Assembly (NCBI GenBank): GCA_004562915.1
Contig: SFQZ01000153.1
Span: forward strand, 1 to 5,191
Reading direction: 5' to 3'
Length of the DNA: 5,191 nucleotides
DNA from: a bacterium
Lineage (GTDB): Bacteria > Bacillota_A > Clostridia > Lachnospirales > Lachnospiraceae
Shown: positions 1 to 4,884 of the stretch, in pieces
Layout of the letters: every line of letters starts with the position of its first letter
Position numbering within the stretch: position 1 is the stretch's first letter
Translations under genes and position numbers: made by a program
The notes under the pieces: generated by a model
The model's database searches: none
Told to the model about the DNA's origin: nothing
What the model saw: the letters and a program-made list of their open reading frames with translations, nothing else

Positions 1-1013
1 CCATTTCTCACCCAGCGTGCCTTAAAAAGTTCCTTAATGAGGAACACACTCTCCATCGCCATCCGCGCTTTTGCATAAATCTTTTCATCATAGACGGCAC
101 CACAGAAATAAGTAAAAAGGAAATAGACCATAAGCTGTTCCAGTTGAATGTCCATATCCGGCATCTCATTTTTCTGCCATTTTGCAAACTGCTCTGTCAG
201 TTCTCTGTATTTTTCTGCACCGTCTGCATATAAGATTTCCTCGGTTTCCATAAGAACCGTATCCCAATCCTCCCGCAAAAGTTCCAATTCGTACAGCTTC
301 CGAAATATCTTATGGGCATAGTAATACTGCTCCAACCGATTCTCATATGCCATAAAATATTCATATTTCTCTTCCACGAATTTGCGCGTTTTTTCCGTCT
401 GGTACCGTTTGATCACTTCTTCACAAGAAAACATTTCCTCATGATTGATCCGAACCTGCAGATCATGCGCCATTCCCATAATGAGACCGATTCTTACAGC
501 TAGAGAAATGCTTCTGTTCTGAAGAATTTCCAGCATTTTCTCCCTTGCATCTGCCAGAATAGAATACAAAAACGGATCAAAATCCTCGTATTCTTCTTCC
601 CCTTCTTTTTCATAAGTAAGAAATCGAACCGGTTCTTTTCGGTTCATCAGCATTTTTGCCACTTCCGGACAGGATACGGAAAGTGTAATTTCCCGAATGT
701 TTTCAAACTCTTCCACATGTCGCGGATAAAGTCTGCAAGTTTTGCAAAGGCTCTCTTTTCCGAGATTTGAATACAGATCACAGAGATTATTTTCATTTAG
801 AAACGCACATCTTTTTTCTTTATCCTGCCGAAAAGTTTCCTGCATAAAATCCACGGAAGCGAACATTCTTTTGCGGAACCTCCCCTTCACCTGACCGTAT
901 TTTCTTAACGATTTCCTGTCGATCACAATCTGCCAACCGGCACAGCAGGTATCCTCACACTGATCTGCTGTGCAATAAAATTCTTTATAATAATCAGGTA
1001 TTACATAACGCAT
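1..1013 (-). CDS. FliB-like flagellin lysine N-methylase homologue (C-terminus cut by window edge)
   Basis: 337 codons are visible from ATG at 1013 and the frame is still open at the left edge; relatives are, from memory, about 380-400 residues, so only the C-terminus is missing. The family takes its name from Salmonella FliB, which methylates lysines on flagellin. Seen here: an N-terminal Cys pattern typical of the family, with C14, C19 and the pair C23-C24 in a context CEDTCCAGW, then C69, C78, C90 and C93 (last two in CKTCRLYPR), and C115 in SCPEVAKML. These suggest a metal or Fe-S site. The rest is charged and looks helical, without signal peptide or membrane segment, so it is cytoplasmic. 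The start is supported by AAAGGAG seven bases upstream, inside the end of the regulator gene. No flagellar gene is in view, so the true target may not be flagellin. The family call is fairly firm, the substrate is not. Confidence 0.8.
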   Translation of the reverse strand, partial: MRYVIPDYYKEFYCTADQCEDTCCAGWQIVIDRKSLRKYGQVKGRFRKRMFASVDFMQETFRQDKEKRCAFLNENNLCDLYSNLGKESLCKTCRLYPRHVEEFENIREITLSVSCPEVAKMLMNRKEPVRFLTYEKEGEEEYEDFDPFLYSILADAREKMLEILQNRSISLAVRIGLIMGMAHDLQVRINHEEMFSCEEVIKRYQTEKTRKFVEEKYEYFMAYENRLEQYYYAHKIFRKLYELELLREDWDTVLMETEEILYADGAEKYRELTEQFAKWQKNEMPDMDIQLEQLMVYFLFTYFCGAVYDEKIYAKARMAMESVFLIKELFKARWVRN

Positions 1014-1014
1014 T

Positions 1015-1698
1015 CTACTTCTCCTTTTCATGTATCACAAAATGATTCTTTCTCACCGTGAGAATCCCTTCTTTTTCCATCATTTTCAGTTCGTGTGACA
1101 GCACGCTCCTATTAAGCCCTAAGTAGCTTGCCATCTGTTCTCTGTTAAAATCGATATCAAATTCATTGCTTTTATATCGGATCATCTGGATCTTCAAATA
1201 TTTTTCAATCCTTCCTCTTGCACTTTTTGCGGATAGGATTTCGATCTTTCTGTACTTTCGGATGTCTTCATTTGCCAGAAACTGTACCGTCTGCTGGTAT
1301 AGGAAAATCCGATCGCTTTCCGGGAGATATCCTTCCTGCTCCAGATATTTTACAGGGAACCAGAAAATAGATGCCTCTTCCACAGCATAGACTGAATACG
1401 GACTTGTTTTTTTCTGACTGATTGCAATTTCCAGTCCTACTACATAAGAAGGGAGCAGTTTCTGGACCATCTGCTCTGTTCCATCAGGATAGTATTGGAC
1501 CTTGCACAGTTCACCTGATATCAGGATTCCGATTTCATGAAGCTCCTGTTCTTCTTGGATGATCATTTCATTTTTCGTATATTGGCACAGCTTTCCATTC
1601 AGACTGCGAATCGTTTTCTCGGCACGCTCTCTTTCCAGATTCCGAAATAGAATGCTTTGGAAAATTTCTTTTTGAATTTCTATGTCTTTTTTGTCCAT
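1015..1698 (-). CDS. Crp/Fnr-family transcriptional regulator
   Basis: 227 residues, the usual length of this family. The N-terminal half (about residues 20-125) reads as a cyclic-nucleotide-binding-type beta-roll, with the IGILISGELCKVQYYPDG turn typical of the fold. The C-terminal part carries a Crp-type winged helix-turn-helix: FNREQMASYLGLNRSVLSHEL (about 184-204) with a recognition helix starting near N196, followed by a wing ending VRKNHFVIH. The only cysteines are C38 and C65, so the FNR-type four-cysteine [4Fe-4S] sensor is absent, and I do not see the canonical cAMP-pocket RT/S pair of Crp; the signal is unknown. ATG at 1698 is preceded by AGGGGAG at 1707-1713 with eight bases between. 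It leads an operon with the FliB-like gene and is transcribed away from a divergent plus-strand promoter, a layout common for local or self-regulators. Confidence 0.9.
   Translation of the reverse strand: MDKKDIEIQKEIFQSILFRNLERERAEKTIRSLNGKLCQYTKNEMIIQEEQELHEIGILISGELCKVQYYPDGTEQMVQKLLPSYVVGLEIAISQKKTSPYSVYAVEEASIFWFPVKYLEQEGYLPESDRIFLYQQTVQFLANEDIRKYRKIEILSAKSARGRIEKYLKIQMIRYKSNEFDIDFNREQMASYLGLNRSVLSHELKMMEKEGILTVRKNHFVIHEKEK
1021..1027 (-). promoter_or_regulatory. Ribosome binding site of the FliB-like gene, inside the upstream gene
   Basis: AAAGGAG lies within the last codons of the regulator gene, seven bases before the ATG at 1013. The regulator stop TAG (1017-1015) and this ATG are separated by a single A. 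The arrangement favours re-initiation by the same ribosome and ties production of the two proteins together. Confidence 0.7.
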
Positions 1699-1722
1699 AA
1701 TATTCTCTCCCCTATCGTTTGT

Positions 1723-1731
1723 ATTATAGCA
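1723..1731 (-). promoter_or_regulatory. Extended -10 promoter of the regulator operon
   Basis: Read on the minus strand, TGCTATAAT is a perfect extended -10 element 25 bases upstream of the ATG at 1698. The expected -35 zone (about 1746-1752) reads GAATTT or TGAATT and is weak, as is usual when the TG extension is present. The start of transcription would fall near 1716, giving a very short leader that contains only the ribosome binding site. Confidence 0.65.
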
Positions 1732-1764
1732 TAGACTATAGAACGAAATTCACACTTTTTTCAT

Positions 1765-1793
1765 TTGTTTAACAATCTGTAGTATGCTATACT
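1765..1793 (+). promoter_or_regulatory. Divergent plus-strand promoter with an overlapping small palindrome
   Basis: TTGTTT at 1765-1770, a 17-base spacer and TATACT at 1788-1793, preceded by TG (1785-1786) as an extended -10. It points away from the regulator promoter, back to back with it. The -35 overlaps TTGTT-T-AACAA (1765-1775), an 11-base palindrome that could be an operator for a dimeric regulator. Nothing of normal gene size follows; the transcript would enter the hairpin at 1797 and could run to the terminator at 2272. Confidence 0.45.
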
Positions 1794-1796
1794 CGT

Positions 1797-1848
1797 TTTG
1801 CCTGAAAATATCGATTGCAGCTCTATATTTTCAACGCCGTTCGGCAAA
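1797..1848 (+). repeat. Long inverted repeat, possible leader or RNA hairpin
   Basis: Two nested arm pairs are seen: TTTGCC (1797-1802) with GGCAAA (1843-1848), and the perfect nine-base pair TGAAAATAT (1803-1811) with ATATTTTCA (1825-1833). The 3' side carries an extra small GCCG-TT-CGGC hairpin (1836-1845). It would lie at the very 5' end of a transcript from the promoter at 1765-1793. It matches no riboswitch I recognise and has no following T tract, so it is not a simple terminator. Confidence 0.4.
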
Positions 1849-1909
1849 TCATTCAACTTTATTAAACTATTTACTAATTGCAGACTCTATAATCCTTTGC
1901 GAAGTTACA

Positions 1910-1938
1910 TTGCTGTTTTTTTCCACGATTGTTATAAT
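1910..1938 (+). promoter_or_regulatory. Promoter upstream of the small frameshifted ORF
   Basis: TTGCTG at 1910-1915, a 17-base spacer and TATAAT at 1933-1938, preceded by TG at 1930-1931 (extended -10). Transcription would start near 1945, about 85 bases before the small ORF at 2030. This is the best-looking promoter in the gap and argues that the region to 2272 is or was a transcribed unit. Confidence 0.6.
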
Positions 1939-2029
1939 ACATTATAGAAATTTCTGAATTCTTCTATTGCAGAATTTTCACAGCAAGCTGCATTCGTTCC
2001 GATTATGGTTTCTGCAGAAAGGAGAACCT

Positions 2030-2204
2030 ATGACAAATAACCAGAATGAAAGTGCAGTGAAAAATCGTATTGTAAAAGATAACGGAGCAAAACTTATTGA
2101 AAGGGATACCCAAAGAATACTTTGATAATCTGGCAGAAAATACCCCGGATTATTTTTTAACATTGATCAGTAAGATTATTGCTGAACTTATGAAATCTGA
2201 ATAA
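2030..2204 (+). pseudogene. Small hypothetical gene, apparently frameshifted
   Basis: ATG at 2030 follows AAAGGAG (2018-2024) at five bases and opens a 31-codon frame ending in TGA at 2123-2125. From 2076 a different frame is open to TAA at 2202-2204, and its product (GIPKEYFDNLAENTPDYF, then a hydrophobic-helical tail ending MKSE) looks more like real protein than the first frame's last residues. Joining the frames near 2105 gives a protein of about 58-59 residues; restoring a lost AT dinucleotide there would yield the smooth join LIERDIPKEYF. Promoter, ribosome binding site and downstream terminator are all present. The family is not recognised. Alternatives are a true 31-residue peptide, a programmed +1 shift at AGG-G (2102-2105), or a sequencing error. 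The call is inference from frame structure. Confidence 0.4.
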
Positions 2205-2209
2205 AACAT

Positions 2210-2272
2210 AAACTTGGGATTTCCACTTTAATAATTTCTAAATTCATCAAAGCGGGAACCCCAAGTTTTTTT
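2210..2272. terminator. Bidirectional intrinsic terminator with a very long stem
   Basis: AAACTTGGG (2210-2218) pairs perfectly with CCCAAGTTT (2260-2268). Inner pairs follow: TTTCC (2220-2224) with GGGAA (2254-2258), CTTT (2226-2229) with AAAG (2249-2252), and AATTT (2233-2237) with AAATT (2240-2244). On the plus strand it is followed at once by seven T (2266-2272), ending the small-ORF transcript. On the minus strand the tail TTTATGTTTTATT is weaker but adequate, and the hairpin lies about 70 bases after the oxidoreductase stop, so it likely ends that gene too. Confidence 0.75.
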
Positions 2273-2283
2273 AATATACAATA

Positions 2284-2309
2284 CCATTTATGGCAAAATA
2301 TGCCAATGG
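2284..2309. repeat. Short inverted repeat after the oxidoreductase gene
   Basis: TGGCA (2291-2295) pairs with TGCCA (2301-2305) around the loop AAATA, and CCAT (2284-2287) with ATGG (2306-2309) across a three-base bulge. It falls in the 3' untranslated part of the minus-strand oxidoreductase mRNA, before the main terminator. There is no T tract, so it may protect the 3' end or be chance. Confidence 0.3.
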
Positions 2310-2337
2310 GCGCTGGTCGTGACAAATGCAGCGTCCC

Positions 2338-4425
2338 CTATCTCACTATTTTTTCGATGCGGCATGGAACCGATTTCATAGTCGGGAATCCTGTAATTGG
2401 ATCATTGTAATCCAGGCTTGTCAGTTCATTTACATTTCCTATTTTCCATGCTTCTGGCATATATGCACTTCCGCCGCCATGGGGAATGTGAATACAATGA
2501 CGCGTCATGCCCGCCAGTCTGGTTTTGAATGTTCCTGTACCAAATGGAGTTGTCACTTGTGCCCAGTCTCCATCATCAATTCCCAGTTCTTTTGCATCTT
2601 CTGGTGAAAGATCCATATATGGATAAGGTTCTACTTTAGCAACACCCGGAAGGTTTGCGCCAAATACGCCCATTCTATGAATACTTCTCGCACCTGTTGT
2701 CATTATGAATGGAAATGCCGGATCATTCATTTCCGGAATAGAACGTATATCGGTGTATTCCGGATATGGTGTAAATCCGTTTTCTTCTAAAAGAGTGGAA
2801 CAGATTTCAAATTTTCCTGATGGAGTCGGGAAACCTGGCTGTCCGTCTGCACGAAGTCCGCCTGTTACATATTTTTTATAAATACGAGGAGGCTGTTTTT
2901 TTCCAGATCCAAAATCACCGGCATACGGCGGCATTTCTTCGCAAAGCCACTTCTTCAATTCTTCGACATTGGATGGATAATCATCACCCACACCAAGTGC
3001 TTTTGCAAGCCGTCCGAGAATGATACAGTCATTACAGCTTTCTCCTACCGGAGATATGGCCGGTTCCATTAACTGAATCGTTCCATTTTCATCTACATAT
3101 GGTTTATAGGTTTCAAACAACGTACATGCCGGGAAGATTACGTCAGCATAGCGGGAATCTTCGGTTGGATATCGGTCTAATACGATCAGACAATCCAGTT
3201 TCTTATATACTTCCCTCCATTTCTTGCTGTCCGGGAACGTAAGCGCAGGGGAACCACCGGCAAGAATCAACGCTCTAATCGGATAAGGATCATCTTCCAG
3301 CACTGCTTTCGGAAAACGTGCAAACTGTCCACTTCCCATAAATTTGTAGAACATTGGGAATTCGCGGGTGCCGACCAGTTCTTCTTCCGGAAGTTCTTTT
3401 GGTTTAAAAGTAGGAAGTCCTTTACAGTTAAAATAAATACCTCCTTCTACGTCCAGCTTGCCCGTGATCGCCCATAATGTAAAAATAGCACGGTTATTCT
3501 GGATTCCGCTGAGCTGATATTCCAGACCAGTATAAGAAACCAGTGATATTTTTTCTGTTGAGCAGAAGATATCGGTCAATTCGTTAATCATATCAAGAGA
3601 GACACCACACCATGTAGAAAGCTGTTCGATTGTCAAAGTGTCCAGATATTGTTTGAATTCTTCAAAACCGCGCGTGTAATCGCGTACAAATTCTTTATCA
3701 TAACGTCCCGAATTAATGATGAGTTTTAACATTGCCAGAGCCAGCGCACCGTCAGCACCTGGGACAACCGGAACCCAGAGATCCGCAAGTTCTCCGATTC
3801 CTGTTTCACGCGGATCTATAACAATCAGTTTTGCACCTCGTTCTTTTGCCGCTTTGATTGCCTTTAGTGCCATCTGTGGACCGTCATCTGTAGTGGAATT
3901 CTTCCCCCACGCGAAGATGTAATCACTATTTGGAATATCCTGTACCATCATACGAGTACCGATTCCCACGGTTGTCATTGGTGTGACCATGCTGGAAGCC
4001 ATGTTGCAGATAGAAGCCACGTTGAAATCATTTGGTGAACCAAGACGTTTCATAAGACATGGCTTTGTTCCATTATTTAGAATACGACCGATCGGCATTC
4101 CAAGAACCCCTCGGCCAAGATAAGACGCCAGCGATTTTTTTCCATATTTTTCAGCTGTTTCGCGGATTAATTGAGCCGCATATTCAATTGCTTCTTCCCA
4201 TGTGGCACGACGGAATTTTCCTTCTCCTTTTTCCCCATTCCGGATAAGTGGATATGTAAGACGATCCGGGCTGTACAAGAGTTCCGGGGTAAGTGCTCCC
4301 CGGACGCAAAGACGTCCCTTAGGTGATGCTTTATCTGGTTCTACACGAACAATCTTGCCATATTCAATGGTGACATTTACCTGACACCCTCCCTGACACA
4401 TTCCGCAAATACGATTTACTATCAT
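2338..4425 (-). CDS. Molybdopterin (Mo/W-bis-MGD) oxidoreductase, cytoplasmic catalytic subunit
   Basis: 695 residues of the DMSO reductase (complex iron-sulfur molybdoenzyme) superfamily. The N-terminal [4Fe-4S] domain has C7-x2-C10-x3-C14-x25-C40 (ICGMCQGGC, then GRLCVRG). The molybdopterin domain spans about 45-450: GSPNDFNVASICNMAS places C140 where thiosulfate/polysulfide-reductase-like relatives put the metal-binding Cys; AWGKN (172-176), VIDPR (202-206) and PGADGALALAM (222-232) are cofactor-site signatures. The dinucleotide-binding domain is about 572-692, with IPHGGG (647-652) and the family ending NVNELTS...DPITGFP. ATG at 4425 was chosen because AAGGAGG stands eight bases before it; an in-frame ATG at 4476 would place that site inside the coding region. 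No Tat signal, so cytoplasmic. General layout recalls acetylene hydratase and PhsA/PsrA relatives, but the reaction cannot be assigned. No ferredoxin-like or membrane subunit is next to it. Family call firm, substrate unknown. Confidence 0.93.
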   Translation of the reverse strand: MIVNRICGMCQGGCQVNVTIEYGKIVRVEPDKASPKGRLCVRGALTPELLYSPDRLTYPLIRNGEKGEGKFRRATWEEAIEYAAQLIRETAEKYGKKSLASYLGRGVLGMPIGRILNNGTKPCLMKRLGSPNDFNVASICNMASSMVTPMTTVGIGTRMMVQDIPNSDYIFAWGKNSTTDDGPQMALKAIKAAKERGAKLIVIDPRETGIGELADLWVPVVPGADGALALAMLKLIINSGRYDKEFVRDYTRGFEEFKQYLDTLTIEQLSTWCGVSLDMINELTDIFCSTEKISLVSYTGLEYQLSGIQNNRAIFTLWAITGKLDVEGGIYFNCKGLPTFKPKELPEEELVGTREFPMFYKFMGSGQFARFPKAVLEDDPYPIRALILAGGSPALTFPDSKKWREVYKKLDCLIVLDRYPTEDSRYADVIFPACTLFETYKPYVDENGTIQLMEPAISPVGESCNDCIILGRLAKALGVGDDYPSNVEELKKWLCEEMPPYAGDFGSGKKQPPRIYKKYVTGGLRADGQPGFPTPSGKFEICSTLLEENGFTPYPEYTDIRSIPEMNDPAFPFIMTTGARSIHRMGVFGANLPGVAKVEPYPYMDLSPEDAKELGIDDGDWAQVTTPFGTGTFKTRLAGMTRHCIHIPHGGGSAYMPEAWKIGNVNELTSLDYNDPITGFPTMKSVPCRIEKIVR

Positions 4426-4433
4426 ATGTATTA

Positions 4434-4440
4434 CCTCCTT
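4434..4440 (-). promoter_or_regulatory. Ribosome binding site deciding the oxidoreductase start
   Basis: AAGGAGG, an almost complete anti-16S match, ends eight bases before the ATG at 4425. It settles the start at 4425 rather than the in-frame ATG at 4476. Confidence 0.85.
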
Positions 4441-4453
4441 TTCCCCTTTTGTT

Positions 4454-4467
4454 ACATCATATGATGT
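4454..4467. promoter_or_regulatory. 14-base perfect palindrome, candidate operator
   Basis: ACATCATATGATGT is a perfect inverted repeat 29 bases upstream of the oxidoreductase start. It also holds a minus-strand -10-like TATGAT (4461-4456) without a convincing -35. It overlaps the left end of the repeat element at 4459. It could bind a dimeric repressor or activator of the oxidoreductase gene; which protein is unknown. It is not a standard FNR or Crp half-site pair. Confidence 0.35.
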
Positions 4468-4659
4468 TGGGATCAAAAGCCTTTGACCCCATGATGCTTA
4501 CGGATTTCTTCGCGTTTCACGCTCCCGAAATCCTAAAAACATTCGAAATCCGCACATTTTTCTGCGAAAAATGGCTACTTTCTCATGTTTTACGGGTCCC
4601 AAAGTCATGCATTTTCATGCAGGCATGAAATGCATGACCTTTTGACCCTAGCATCATAT
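4459..4659. repeat. 201-bp hairpin-rich element with 21-bp terminal inverted repeats (MITE-like)
   Basis: The left end (4459-4479) and the reverse complement of the right end (4639-4659) match at 18 of 21 positions, sharing ATATGATG and TCAAAAG. Inside are further inverted repeats: GGGATCAAAAG/CCTTTGACCCC (4469-4490); CGGATTTC (4501-4508) with GAAATCCG (4545-4552), plus a competing GAAATCC at 4527-4533; CATTTTT/AAAAATG (4555-4561, 4567-4573); and a hairpin of about 26-bp arms centred on AG at 4621-4622 (4594-4648). No protein is credible in it. No clear target-site duplication is seen. It resembles a small non-autonomous mobile or dispersed repeat; dispersal in the genome is inferred, not shown. 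It separates the oxidoreductase from any upstream promoter. Confidence 0.6.
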
Positions 4660-4663
4660 TATA
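4658..4663 (-). promoter_or_regulatory. Possible -10 of the oxidoreductase gene at the far end of the repeat element
   Basis: TATAAT read on the minus strand at the right border of the element. No good -35 stands 16-18 bases upstream, so this is weak. If used, transcription would start near 4651 and the mRNA would carry a leader of about 225 bases made almost wholly of the folded element. Confidence 0.25.
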
Positions 4664-4681
4664 ATATACAAAAAAAACGGC

Positions 4682-4697
4682 TTCTTGTAAACAAGAA
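4682..4697. promoter_or_regulatory. Inverted repeat TTCTTGT-AA-ACAAGAA
   Basis: Seven-base perfect arms around a two-base centre, in the AT-rich divergent region between the oxidoreductase and the binding-protein gene. It has the size of an operator. As RNA on the minus strand it would be a weak hairpin followed, four bases later, by a run of eight T, so a weak terminator is the alternative. Confidence 0.3.
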
Positions 4698-4705
4698 ACG
4701 CAGAA

Positions 4706-4724
4706 AAATGTAAAAATTACATTT
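4706..4724. promoter_or_regulatory. Distal copy of palindrome ATGTAA-N3-TTACAT
   Basis: AAATGTAA-AAA-TTACATTT, eight-base perfect arms. The core ATGTAA-N3-TTACAT (4708-4722) recurs at 4832-4846, 124 bases downstream. Two identical palindromes of this length in one promoter region are unlikely by chance even in AT-rich DNA, so a dimeric DNA-binding protein is inferred. Confidence 0.5.
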
Positions 4725-4812
4725 CGAAGTGTATAAATTGAAAAAATGCATAAAATTAGTCGGATAAAATTATAATATTGTGACAAAAAGTATAAAATTT
4801 TTTGGAAAAATA

Positions 4813-4841
4813 TTGACTAATTTTCAAATAGATGTAATAAT
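4813..4841 (+). promoter_or_regulatory. Promoter of the substrate-binding protein gene
   Basis: TTGACT at 4813-4818, a 17-base spacer and AATAAT at 4836-4841, preceded by TG at 4833-4834 (extended -10). Transcription would start near 4848, leaving a leader of about 37 bases that includes the AGGAGG ribosome binding site at 4871-4876. Confidence 0.55.
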
Positions 4842-4846
4842 TACAT
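4832..4846. promoter_or_regulatory. Proximal copy of palindrome ATGTAA-N3-TTACAT, over the -10
   Basis: ATGTAA-TAA-TTACAT covers the extended -10 of the binding-protein promoter and reaches the expected transcription start. A protein bound here would block RNA polymerase, so repression is the natural reading. It pairs with the copy at 4708-4722. Confidence 0.55.
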
Positions 4847-4884
4847 TACAGGTTTTTTATTAAACAAAAAAGGAGGGTTTTATT

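Noticed and set aside
312..503. 63-codon plus-strand frame, and similar frames at 1166-1390, 2326-2607, 2820-3023, 3716-3922, 4059-4247 and 4202-4384
   Set aside because: All lie opposite well-supported minus-strand genes and give low-complexity or unlikely products; they are antisense shadows.
1015..1698. Naming the regulator FNR, Crp or a CprK-type dehalogenation regulator
   Set aside because: It lacks the FNR cysteine cluster and a clear cAMP pocket, and no dehalogenase gene or matching operator is present; only the family can be supported.
1978..2163. 61-codon minus-strand frame over the small frameshifted ORF
   Set aside because: No ribosome binding site or promoter on that strand, and the plus strand has promoter, ribosome binding site and terminator.
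2338..4425. Naming the oxidoreductase acetylene hydratase, formate dehydrogenase or thiosulfate reductase
   Set aside because: The layout resembles acetylene hydratase and PhsA/PsrA proteins, but shared superfamily motifs do not fix the substrate and no diagnostic neighbours are present.
4426..4476. Longer oxidoreductase start at 4476 adding 17 residues (MIPTSYDVTKG...)
   Set aside because: The added segment contains the strong AAGGAGG site for the ATG at 4425, has no ribosome binding site of its own and does not form a Tat or other signal; relatives start just before the first Fe-S cysteine.
4594..4648. The strong hairpin at 4594-4648 as an intrinsic terminator
   Set aside because: Neither side has a T tract directly after the stem, and no gene ends nearby; it is better read as part of the repeat element.
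4583..4786. 67-codon open frame on the minus strand across the repeat element
   Set aside because: It is read through inverted repeats and AT-rich promoter DNA, has no convincing ribosome binding site, and its composition follows the repeats.
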